Shown: positions 1-5,661, counted from the first letter of the stretch. The stretch is DNA of 7,705 bases from Candidatus Desantisbacteria bacterium CG1_02_38_46 (GCA_001871015.1 MNUO01000071.1:1-7705), one strand, 5' to 3'. Numbers and translations are program-made. Notes: generated by a model not told the origin, from the letters alone.

Positions 1-147
1 GATAAAACTTCTAAACTTGCCTATAAGTGGGTAAACAGAAGAAGTCAGAAGAAAAGTTATACCTTTGAAAGATTTTGTCGCTATTTAAAACATAATCCCT
101 TGCCAGAACCGAAGATATATCATCAATTTTATGCTCTATCCTCGTAG
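1..147 (+). CDS. ltrA: Group II intron-encoded reverse transcriptase/maturase, C-terminal fragment
   Basis: The first 48 codons of frame 1 are the C-terminus of an intron-encoded protein and end at TAG 145-147. The 5' part of the gene is cut off by the window edge. The segment AYKWVNRRSQKKSYTFERF, followed by HNPLPEPKIY, is the typical tail of these proteins (the pattern is WLNRRSQRKSFTW...PLPKPRIY). That tail follows maturase domain X, which binds intron RNA during splicing and retrohoming. The catalytic YADD box would lie upstream and cannot be seen, so activity cannot be judged. The stop lies 18 bases before domain V, a normal layout with the frame ending just ahead of the 3' RNA domains. 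The symbol is used in the generic sense. Confidence 0.85.
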   Translation, partial: DKTSKLAYKWVNRRSQKKSYTFERFCRYLKHNPLPEPKIYHQFYALSS

Positions 148-165
148 TGAGGAAGCATAATTGAA

Positions 166-198
166 GAGCCGAATCTGGGAAATCTGGACGTTCGGTTC
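166..198 (+). ncRNA. Group II intron domain V (catalytic hairpin)
   Basis: A 33-base hairpin with the hallmarks of domain V. The proximal stem of 8 pairs is GAGCCGAA (166-173) with TTCGGTTC (191-198), and it contains the conserved AGC triad at 167-169. A two-base CG bulge follows at 189-190. The distal stem of 5 pairs is 174-178 with 184-188, including two G-T wobbles, and is capped by GAAAT in place of a clean GNRA tetraloop. Total length is one base short of the common 34. Domain V coordinates the catalytic metals for splicing, and all core positions look intact. Confidence 0.85.
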
Positions 199-205
199 TG
201 TGAGG

Positions 206-240
206 GGCATTAAATACCAAATGGAGGTATAAAAGATGTC
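206..240 (+). ncRNA. Group II intron domain VI (branch-point hairpin), overlapping a start codon
   Basis: Two stacked stems can be drawn: 206-210 (GGCAT) with 236-240 (ATGTC), and 214-218 (ATACC) with 226-230 (GGTAT). The loop is 219-225. An asymmetric internal loop holds unpaired adenines at 231-234 on the 3' side, the side where the branch-point adenosine sits in this domain. The distance from these adenines to a splice site at 248 is longer than the usual 7-8 bases, so either the branch adenine or the 3' end is not exactly as drawn. The loop and 3' strand also carry a Shine-Dalgarno (223-228), and ATG 236-238 lies in the closing stem. Confidence 0.6.
223..238 (+). promoter_or_regulatory. 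Ribosome binding site and ATG embedded in intron domain VI
   Basis: GGAGGT (223-228) lies 7 bases before ATG 236-238, an ideal spacing, and it selects this start over in-frame ATGs at 272 and 287. The site lies inside the predicted domain VI hairpin: the GG at 226-227 and the ATG itself are base-paired in that fold. Folding of the unspliced intron would therefore mask initiation, while splicing would remove the site altogether. This is inferred from the predicted pairing only. Confidence 0.6.
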
Positions 241-1153
241 TACTCGACAAAAGCGGATTAGCTTGGGTTTAATGGAGCAGCCGGTGATGAGGCAGAAGGA
301 GATAAACGAGGAGGAAAAGGAAAAAATTAAAGAGATACTTGATTGTGTGACCCATGTGGAAGGGAAGTATTTAGCAACCTTGGAGATTCTGAAGAAAAGG
401 GTGGATGATATTGGAGGTGGGAAACCTTTAATTCTGCATGCACAATACCCTCCTCAGGGGGACGAAGATATGCTGAATCTGGGGAATACAGCCTTTCCAT
501 CTCAATTTGGCAATAGATTCAGTCAAATAATTGATATGTTCGATCCAGAATGGATCTCGTTTCATTTAGGTTTTTCCTGCGAGAAGCTCCTGTCGCGCGG
601 GCAATTTGACTTTGCCATAGCCCAGTCTGAAATCATTCCCCAGGACGTGCTCAGGAAAAGGATGTTAGAGAATATAGAGTTCGTGAGGAAGACCTATCTC
701 AAGAGGGGCGAGATAATTTTAGAGAACCTCGATTATAATCCCAGGGATAAGAGCGGCGCCTATGAGTACGTTTGTGACCCTGATTTCATTGACAGCCTAT
801 TAACCGCCAGCAAATGCGGAATGCTGCTTGATATTGGTCATGCTAATTGTAGCGCGCAAAATATGGGCTATGATAAGATAATGGATTTTATTTTCAAATT
901 GCCCCTGGAAAAGGTAGTGGAGATTCATATGTCTGGAGCAGGGACTAAAGACGGATTAGCCCACGATTCCCATCATCCCATCAATAAGCAAGGGCAGCCG
1001 GAAGTTGGATACCTGGAGGAAATTCTGAAATCCGGGCGTATGACAGGACTTGTTGCAGTGACGCTGGAAACTTTCGAGGAAATTATACCCCAGCTGGAAC
1101 TATTGAGAAATGTGTTAGAGCGACATGGATACACGATAGGAGCGTTAGGATAA
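236..1153 (+). CDS. DUF692/MNIO-family TIM-barrel metalloenzyme
   Basis: A 305-residue protein resembling the DUF692 family, now called MNIO (multinuclear non-heme iron-dependent oxidative enzymes; relatives are MbnB, TglH and ChrH). Signature segments appear in family order along a TIM barrel: LILHAQYPP (H68), WISFHLGFSCE (H110), IILENLDYN (E163), GMLLDIGHANCSAQNMGYD (D199, H202), VVEIHMSG (E229, H231), DSHHP (D244, H246) and VTLE (E278). These acidic and histidine residues match the positions that bind two or three irons, so the active site looks complete. There is no signal peptide, so it is presumably cytosolic. Known members oxidise cysteine-containing peptides, but I see no precursor peptide or partner protein here. 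The sugar-gene neighbours suggest another substrate, possibly closer to the xylose-isomerase-like relatives. The first four codons lie within a group II intron, so the native N-terminus may differ; the conserved barrel starts around residue 7. Family assignment is fairly firm, the reaction unknown. Confidence 0.8.
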   Translation: MSTRQKRISLGLMEQPVMRQKEINEEEKEKIKEILDCVTHVEGKYLATLEILKKRVDDIGGGKPLILHAQYPPQGDEDMLNLGNTAFPSQFGNRFSQIIDMFDPEWISFHLGFSCEKLLSRGQFDFAIAQSEIIPQDVLRKRMLENIEFVRKTYLKRGEIILENLDYNPRDKSGAYEYVCDPDFIDSLLTASKCGMLLDIGHANCSAQNMGYDKIMDFIFKLPLEKVVEIHMSGAGTKDGLAHDSHHPINKQGQPEVGYLEEILKSGRMTGLVAVTLETFEEIIPQLELLRNVLERHGYTIGALG

Positions 1154-1161
1154 GAAAGCGA

Positions 1162-1178
1162 AATAAGCAAAGCTTGTT
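1162..1178 (+). repeat. Hairpin repeat, minimal copy (AATAAGC/GCTTGTT)
   Basis: A 7-pair stem, AATAAGC (1162-1168) with GCTTGTT (1172-1178), includes one T-G wobble and closes on an AAA loop. It is the shortest member of a hairpin family also found at 1209-1243, 7613-7645 and 7672-7702. All keep the outer AATAAG/CTTGTT stem. It starts 8 bases after the MNIO stop codon. With copy 1209-1243 it forms a pair separated by a linker containing AACGTCG (1190-1196). Confidence 0.6.
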
Positions 1179-1208
1179 GCTCGGGAAAAAACGTCGGTAG
1201 AAAGTCGC

Positions 1209-1243
1209 AATAAGAACCTGAACCTTCGGTTCAGAACCTTGTT
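1209..1243 (+). repeat. Hairpin repeat, long copy (7-bp inner stem)
   Basis: The outer stem is AATAAG (1209-1214) with CTTGTT (1238-1243), followed by a symmetric AAC/AAC internal loop and an inner stem CTGAACC (1218-1224) with GGTTCAG (1228-1234) on a TTC loop. Compared with the copies after argS the outer stem, AAC internal loop and TTC loop are the same, but the inner stem has 7 pairs in place of 3 or 4. CGAAATAA at 1270-1277 repeats the left flank of the 1162 copy and may be a further broken unit. The two copies fill most of the 140-base gap before the next gene. The hairpin is too AT-rich outside, and lacks an immediate long T run, to call it a standard terminator. Confidence 0.65.
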
Positions 1244-1293
1244 TCTTTCGGGTAGAGTCGGGGGTAGGGCGAAATAACTGAAAGGGGGAGGTA

Positions 1294-2574
1294 ATGTTTA
1301 ATAATTGCGTTGCAGCCAATCAATCCCGGGTGGAGAAGTTGATTGCTAAAGGAATAAATATTCTGGTACCAGAATCGGTTTTCATTGGAGAAGAAGTAAA
1401 TCTTGATAATCTGGAGCCAGGGGTGGTAGTGGGCCCTGGGATAAAAATTCTGGGAGCAGAGACGATGATTGGAAAAGGTACAGAAATCCAGGGCTCTGCT
1501 GTCATCAAGAACAGCCAGATTGGAAGGAATTGCAGCTTGGCTGCCGGAGAATATGCGGATTCAGTGCTTCTGGACGGTTGCTCCACCGTTGGTTGGGCCA
1601 GGGTTCGTGGCCATAGCGCATGGGAAGAAGAATCCAATTCTGCCCACAATGTGGATACAAAGACAACTATATTAGGATATAAAATTACCCTGGGTTCACT
1701 AATCAACTTTTGCAATGTCCTTATGCTGGGCGGTACCAGTCCACGCCTGGAGGTGGGAGCAGAAGTTGGTTCCGGCACAATAAATTTCAATTTTTTGCCT
1801 TTTGGGCCAACAGTCGGAGCTTTGATTAAACCTTCTACGGTCATTGGCTCTATGGAATCCACTTTCCTGGTCTGTGATGGTGCTCCTACGAGATATGTGT
1901 TTATTGGAGGTCACACCAGTATTATAGCTCCAGTTGTGATAGGTCTGGGCAGTGTTGTTGCTGCCAAATCAAGGGTCAATCCCGGAATATACGGGGATGA
2001 GAAATTGATCGGAGGGGGAAATATCGAGAAGCTGCTGATAAATGAAGTCTCCAAGGTCAGGATTCTCAAGGACATGACTTCGAAATACGAGATTCTCGTC
2101 CGCCAGATGGCAATAGCGGCAGCTTTTAAAAGATGGTGCAACTTGCGGATAGCGTGGGCAAAGAGAAACAACCTGGACGAATTTGAAATAATCCTGATCG
2201 AAAAATTTACTGGAAAAGTTGATAAGTATATAGACGCCCTGGAAGCTTACGGCAATAATATAGCTAAGTATTTACTGGCAGGCGATAATAACTCAAGGCC
2301 AGACAGTTTGAAGAAGAACAAGGAGATCGCCACCCTGTGGAATGAGAAGATTAAATCCCGGATCAAGTCCGCCATGTCTGACGAGACCGGCTATGCAGAT
2401 AGTACTGCTGGGCTGAACTCGGAATTGGACAGGGTAACCAAAGAGGAATCCAGCGGGAGCAAGCAATTCTACAATGCGTTAGCTAAATTGAACTATTCTA
2501 GCAAAGAGGTGAAAGCGGCCAGGGAATATTTCTTGGGACTGGTTGAAACTATAGTGGGGTCAGTAGTGTTCTAA
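1294..2574 (+). CDS. GlmU-like left-handed beta-helix protein lacking the nucleotidyltransferase domain
   Basis: A 426-residue protein. Residues about 25-240 are hexapeptide repeats of a left-handed beta-helix (examples: VVVGPGIKILGAETMIGKG, AVIKNSQIGRNC, TSIIAPVVIGLGSVVAAKS). GSGTINFNFLPFG (159-171) mirrors the GAGTITCNYDG segment of the GlmU acetyltransferase domain. The N-terminal uridylyltransferase domain of GlmU is absent, so it cannot be a normal UDP-GlcNAc pyrophosphorylase. I cannot find a clear equivalent of the GlmU acetyltransfer histidine. Residues about 245-426 are charged, mainly helical and unlike the GlmU tail; I do not recognise them. A sugar-phosphate acyltransferase, or a nucleotidyltransferase partner or scaffold, are both possible. 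The start is chosen because AAAGGGGGAGG precedes ATG, although GGAGG is only 2 bases away; the purine run at 1281-1287 gives better spacing. It ends 13 bases before the kinase gene. Confidence 0.75.
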   Translation: MFNNCVAANQSRVEKLIAKGINILVPESVFIGEEVNLDNLEPGVVVGPGIKILGAETMIGKGTEIQGSAVIKNSQIGRNCSLAAGEYADSVLLDGCSTVGWARVRGHSAWEEESNSAHNVDTKTTILGYKITLGSLINFCNVLMLGGTSPRLEVGAEVGSGTINFNFLPFGPTVGALIKPSTVIGSMESTFLVCDGAPTRYVFIGGHTSIIAPVVIGLGSVVAAKSRVNPGIYGDEKLIGGGNIEKLLINEVSKVRILKDMTSKYEILVRQMAIAAAFKRWCNLRIAWAKRNNLDEFEIILIEKFTGKVDKYIDALEAYGNNIAKYLLAGDNNSRPDSLKKNKEIATLWNEKIKSRIKSAMSDETGYADSTAGLNSELDRVTKEESSGSKQFYNALAKLNYSSKEVKAAREYFLGLVETIVGSVVF

Positions 2575-2587
2575 CAGGAGGTATGAA

Positions 2588-3595
2588 ATGGTTATTGAAT
2601 CTACCGCTCCGACGAGAATAGATTTAGCCGGAGGGGCATTTGATGTTTATCCCCTTTATCTATTTGAAGGCGGAGGGGTTACCGTAAACATGGCCATAAC
2701 TTTACTGAATAAGGTGAGATTGGAGACCAGGGAGGACAAAGAAATACATCTGCACTCTATAGATTTAATGGTTAAGGAAGAGGCAAAGGATGTTGATTCC
2801 CTGAACCTGGAGAGTGAGCTGGGCTTCGTTGCCAGAATCATTAAGTTCTATCGGCCAAAAACTGGCCTGAATGTAACTACAAAGAATACCATTCCCAAGG
2901 GGTCGGGATTGGGTACTTCCTCTTCCCTCTTGATTGCTCTAAGTGGAGCATTGAATGAACTGAATAAAACCGGGGTTTCTGCAGAGCAGTTTATTGACTA
3001 CGGAGCGAATATCGAAGCCCAATCGCTGAAGGTTCCTACGGGCAAACAGGACTATTATGCGGCGGTGTACGGAGGAGTTAATGCCATCTGGTCAGAACTT
3101 AAGGGATGCCGCTTAGAAAAAATTCCCTTTGATGATGAGAGTATTGAAGAATTCAACCAGCGTATAATCCTGAGTTTTACCGGTAAACCCCGATTCTCAG
3201 GAGCGACGAACTGGAATCTGGTAAAGGGATATATTGATGGTGTGGGCAATACCCGCCAGCATCTGCTGGGAATCAAAGCCACAGGATTAAAGATGAGAGA
3301 ATGTCTTCTTGCCCGGGACATGGAGAAGTTTGCTATACTACTGCGAGAAGAATGGGAAAATAGAAAAAGATGCGCAGAGGGAGTAACCACTACCCAGATT
3401 GATAAAATAATTGCCGAAGCCAAGAAAAATGGTGCCCTGGCAAGTAAGCTCTGCGGGGCTGGTGGTGGTGGATGCATGATTACCTATGTCAAAAAGGGAG
3501 ATAGAGAAAAGATAAAAAATGTTTTGCAATCCCTGGGGGCAAAGTATATGGATGCCAGAATAGCAAAACAAGGTTTAACCATCACGACCCAATGA
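2588..3595 (+). CDS. GHMP-superfamily sugar kinase (HddA-like)
   Basis: A 335-residue cytosolic small-molecule kinase with all three GHMP motifs. Motif 1 is APTRIDLAGGAFDVYPLY (7-24), motif 2 is the ATP-binding PKGSGLGTSSS (103-113), and motif 3 is KLCGAGGGGCMI (287-298). GKQDYYAAVYGGVN (152-165) supplies the likely catalytic aspartate D155. The RIDLAGG start resembles heptose-7-phosphate kinase HddA and related sugar kinases more than galactokinase, which has a GRVNLIGEHTDY-type motif. The substrate is probably a sugar or sugar phosphate but is not determined. AGGAGGT (2576-2582) lies 5 bases before ATG; an out-of-frame ATG at 2583 is ignored. The stop overlaps the start of the next gene in ATGA, so the two are probably translationally coupled and work together. 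Family is secure, exact function is not. Confidence 0.9.
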   Translation: MVIESTAPTRIDLAGGAFDVYPLYLFEGGGVTVNMAITLLNKVRLETREDKEIHLHSIDLMVKEEAKDVDSLNLESELGFVARIIKFYRPKTGLNVTTKNTIPKGSGLGTSSSLLIALSGALNELNKTGVSAEQFIDYGANIEAQSLKVPTGKQDYYAAVYGGVNAIWSELKGCRLEKIPFDDESIEEFNQRIILSFTGKPRFSGATNWNLVKGYIDGVGNTRQHLLGIKATGLKMRECLLARDMEKFAILLREEWENRKRCAEGVTTTQIDKIIAEAKKNGALASKLCGAGGGGCMITYVKKGDREKIKNVLQSLGAKYMDARIAKQGLTITTQ

Positions 3596-4677
3596 AAAAT
3601 ATATTGTTTTATATCAGCGGTCATGGGTTCGGTCATTCCACAAGGATGATAGAGGTAATGAATAAATTATTTTCCTTAGATTCTCAAGTATCCATTTATA
3701 TCCGCACAAGTGCCGCGAAAGGGCTCTTTGAAAGGAACCTCCCCTTCAGATTTTATTACTCTTATTTTGTCGGGGATGTAGGAATAGTTCAGAAAGACAG
3801 CCTTACCCTGAATGAATTAGAGACGCTTGAAAAATATGCAGATTTGATTGTTGGAAACAAAAAAGACCTTCTTTCTGAGGAACTTAATTTTGTAAAGAGG
3901 AATGGTATTTCCCTGATTGTGGGGGACATTCCTCCCCTTGCCTTTGATATAGCGGACAAAGCAGGAGTTTGTGGCATAGCCATAAGCAATTTTTCCTGGG
4001 ATTGGATTTATTCTCCATTCGTGGAAGCACATCTTCAGTATCAATATTTACTTGAGGCGATTAAACAAGATTACGCAAAGGCAGATATACTTTTGAGGCT
4101 TCCTTTCCATGGAGATATGTCTGCTTTTCGCATCGTAGAAGATATTCCACTTATTGCCCGCAAGTCAGGTGTTTCTAGAGAGGAAATCTTACACAAACTC
4201 AATGTAGGTGAAGATGAAAAAAGAAAAGTTATTCTCTTATCATTTGGCGGAATTAATCCTCCACGGGAGCTCTTTGCTAAAATAAAGGGCTGCGAAAATT
4301 ATCTCTTTCTTTCAGCGGCGAAACTGAAAAAAAAGTCTACGAATATGATTATTCTTCATAAATGGAATTCTTTTTCATACCATGATCTGGTAAAAGCGAG
4401 TGATTTAGTAATAACGAAATTGGGTTATGGCATTGTTTCTGAATGTATTGCCAATCGTACCCCGATTATGTATACCTCTACAGATTCTCGCGAATATAGT
4501 GTGCTTCTTCCCGCGATAAAGGAATATGCGCATTCATATTTTATTCCCAGGGAGGATCTCCTCAGTGGAAACTGGAAAGCCCATCTCGATAAATTTTTTG
4601 ATACAAAATATCACTGGCCCACAATTAATATTAATGGAGCAGAAATTGCCGCAAGAAAGATTTTAGAAAAAATGTAA
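3592..4677 (+). CDS. Glycosyltransferase-like protein related to the N-terminal half of plant L-arabinokinase
   Basis: A 361-residue protein with the two-domain look of a GT-B (MurG-like) glycosyltransferase. It opens with ILFYISGHGFGHSTRMIEV, the glycine-rich loop seen as YYVTGHGFGHATR in plant arabinokinases. Further matches in the same order, from memory of that family, are LEKYADLIV (82-90), AISNFSWDWIYSPF (131-144), ILLRLPFHGDMSAFR (167-181), VILLSFGG (213-220), ASDLVITKLGYGIVSE (271-286) and INGAEIAARKIL (346-357). No signal peptide or membrane helix is visible. It starts in an ATGA overlap with the upstream kinase, so no separate ribosome site is needed. In plants such a domain is fused to a GHMP kinase; here the kinase is a separate upstream gene. 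It may transfer a sugar, or bind one for the kinase. Family resemblance is strong, activity unknown. Confidence 0.85.
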   Translation: MKNILFYISGHGFGHSTRMIEVMNKLFSLDSQVSIYIRTSAAKGLFERNLPFRFYYSYFVGDVGIVQKDSLTLNELETLEKYADLIVGNKKDLLSEELNFVKRNGISLIVGDIPPLAFDIADKAGVCGIAISNFSWDWIYSPFVEAHLQYQYLLEAIKQDYAKADILLRLPFHGDMSAFRIVEDIPLIARKSGVSREEILHKLNVGEDEKRKVILLSFGGINPPRELFAKIKGCENYLFLSAAKLKKKSTNMIILHKWNSFSYHDLVKASDLVITKLGYGIVSECIANRTPIMYTSTDSREYSVLLPAIKEYAHSYFIPREDLLSGNWKAHLDKFFDTKYHWPTININGAEIAARKILEKM

Positions 4678-4701
4678 GAGTGAATAATTGAGGAGTCTGA
4701 T

Positions 4702-5403
4702 ATGAGAGTATTAGCAGTTGGCGCACATCCTGATGATATTGAAACATTTTGTGCAGGTACTTTAGTAAAATGTGCAAAACGAGGAGATGAAGTTTTTATG
4801 GCTTATCTTTGTAAAGGAGATAAGGGACATTTTAAAATTCCTCCAAAAAAATTATCTCAGATAAGAAAAAAGGAAGCAGAAAATGCAGCAAAAATTATTG
4901 GTGCAAAAGTTCTTGGAGGATATTTTCCTGACTTAGAACTTTATGCAAATCAAGAAGCAAGACATAAGGTGGTTGAACTTATTCGGCTTGCACAACCAGA
5001 TATGATTATTACTCATTTTCCTGATGACTATATGGCTGACCATAATACTACCTCGTGTTTAGTTGTCGATGCGAGTTTTACTGCCACTGTTCCCTATTAC
5101 AAAAGTAATCAAAGGGCAACAAAGAGCATTCCTCCGGTTTTCTTTATGGATACTGGCGCCGGTATAAATTTCCAACCCACAGAATATGTGGATATTACTG
5201 AAGAGATGCGAATAAAAGAAAGAATGTTAGACTGTCATCAATCACAATATAAATGGCTTAAGGAACATAACCATATTGATTTAGTGGAATTTATGAAAAA
5301 ATTAGCCAGTTTGCGTGGAGTACAATGCGGTGTCAAATATGCTGAAGGATTTCGTCAATACGCTGTTTGGGGACGAATTAAAACCACTCGTTTGTTGCCT
5401 TAA
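4702..5403 (+). CDS. PIG-L/LmbE-family zinc deacetylase
   Basis: A 233-residue enzyme of the PIG-L (LmbE) fold, which removes N-acetyl groups from GlcNAc-containing lipids or small molecules (relatives are MshB and BshB). The zinc motif GAHPDD (7-12) gives H9 and D12, and FPDDYMADHNTTS (106-118) gives the third ligand, H114. D11 is the likely catalytic base. The C-terminal YAEGFR (213-218) is common in the bacterial subfamily. Length is normal and there is no signal peptide. GAGGAG (4690-4695) lies 6 bases before ATG. It is the last gene of the five-gene run, 24 bases after the glycosyltransferase-like gene, so an N-acetylated glycoside made upstream is a natural substrate; that is inference. 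Codons are markedly AT-rich: bases 4801-4860 are 30% GC by count, against 48% for 2881-2940 in the kinase. Confidence 0.9.
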   Translation: MRVLAVGAHPDDIETFCAGTLVKCAKRGDEVFMAYLCKGDKGHFKIPPKKLSQIRKKEAENAAKIIGAKVLGGYFPDLELYANQEARHKVVELIRLAQPDMIITHFPDDYMADHNTTSCLVVDASFTATVPYYKSNQRATKSIPPVFFMDTGAGINFQPTEYVDITEEMRIKERMLDCHQSQYKWLKEHNHIDLVEFMKKLASLRGVQCGVKYAEGFRQYAVWGRIKTTRLLP

Positions 5404-5413
5404 TAGAAATTTC

Positions 5414-5441
5414 TTGACTTTTTTGCTTTTTTTGATAAAAT
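5414..5441 (+). promoter_or_regulatory. Sigma70-type promoter for tRNA-Thr
   Basis: TTGACT (5414-5419), one mismatch from the -35 consensus, is followed after 16 bases by TAAAAT (5436-5441), one mismatch from TATAAT. The spacer is T-rich. TATAAT at 5443-5448 is a perfect -10 box but sits 23 bases from the -35, so it is less likely. Transcription would start about 15-20 bases before the tRNA at 5468. It lies directly after the deacetylase stop codon, which suggests a new transcription unit; no terminator hairpin is visible between them. Confidence 0.7.
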
Positions 5442-5467
5442 ATATAATAAATATGAAGGATGATATT

Positions 5468-5542
5468 GCCGATGTAGCTCAACTGGTTTAGAGCGCCTCA
5501 TTCGTAATGAGGGGGTTACCCGTTCGAATCGGGTCATCGGCT
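5468..5542 (+). tRNA. tRNA-Thr (anticodon CGT)
   Basis: A full 75-base cloverleaf. The acceptor stem is GCCGATG with CATCGGC (7 perfect pairs), the D stem GCTC/GAGC, the anticodon stem CCTCA/TGAGG with loop TTCGTAA, the variable region GGGTT, and the T stem ACCCG/CGGGT with loop TTCGAAT. The anticodon CGT (5503-5505) reads threonine codon ACG. The discriminator base is T (5542), used by some threonine tRNAs. CCA is not encoded, so it must be added by a CCA-adding enzyme. There is no intron. Confidence 0.95.
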
Positions 5543-5575
5543 ATCCATAAAAGGTAATACTTAAGCTGTCAGATG

Positions 5576-5629
5576 TGTAACTCAGACCTTCAGGTCTGAT
5601 TTTATTCAGGGCTAAAGCCCTGAGTTACA
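5576..5629 (+). repeat. Palindromic three-way-junction element
   Basis: An outer stem TGTAACT (5576-5582) with AGTTACA (5623-5629) encloses two hairpins. They are CAGACC-TTCA-GGTCTG (5583-5598) and CAGGGC-TAAA-GCCCTG (5607-5622), separated by the linker ATTTTATT. Every stem is perfectly paired. CAGGGCTAAA recurs at 5633-5642, which looks like a broken neighbouring unit. This regular design suggests a dispersed palindromic repeat (REP- or MITE-like). It lies between the tRNA and the small membrane protein gene and could also affect transcript ends. The stretch 5404-5661 holds only the promoter, the tRNA, this element and the next ribosome site. Confidence 0.7.
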
Positions 5630-5661
5630 TCGCAGGGCTAAATAATTAAGAGGAGGGTAAG

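Larger units (their letters stand above)
1..248 (+). mobile_element. Group II intron, 3' end (maturase C-terminus, domains V and VI)
   Basis: This is the 3' part of a bacterial group II intron; its 5' part lies outside the window. It holds the end of the reverse transcriptase/maturase frame (1-147), then domain V (166-198) and a domain VI hairpin (about 206-240), followed by CTACTCGAC (240-248). From memory, many bacterial group II introns end in a CTACnCGAY string, so the 3' splice site is placed at about 248/249 by inference. The order of maturase stop, short spacer, domain V, TGTGAGGGG linker, domain VI and CTACTCGAC is the usual one. Identity is secure from domain V plus the maturase tail; the exact 3' boundary is less so. 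The intron points the same way as the gene it abuts. Confidence 0.85.

Noticed and set aside
11-250. A 79-codon minus-strand open frame at the left edge.
   Set aside because: It runs antisense to the maturase tail and intron domains V and VI, which explain the sequence fully.
1209-1250. A Rho-independent terminator after the MNIO gene.
   Set aside because: The stem is interrupted by an AAC/AAC internal loop, its outer part is AT-rich, and the downstream T tract is short and broken. The conserved repeat design explains it better, though some termination is possible.
1154-1293. A RiPP precursor peptide beside the MNIO gene.
   Set aside because: The 140-base gap is made of hairpin repeats and the next ribosome site; I found no credible short cysteine-bearing frame.
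1320-1862. A 180-codon open frame on the minus strand.
   Set aside because: It lies wholly inside the beta-helix gene, has no plausible ribosome site or recognisable domain, and mirrors the repetitive codons of the + strand gene.
5543-5661. A riboswitch upstream of the small membrane protein gene.
   Set aside because: The stems are perfect palindromes with a duplicated arm, typical of a dispersed repeat, and I recognise no known aptamer consensus.
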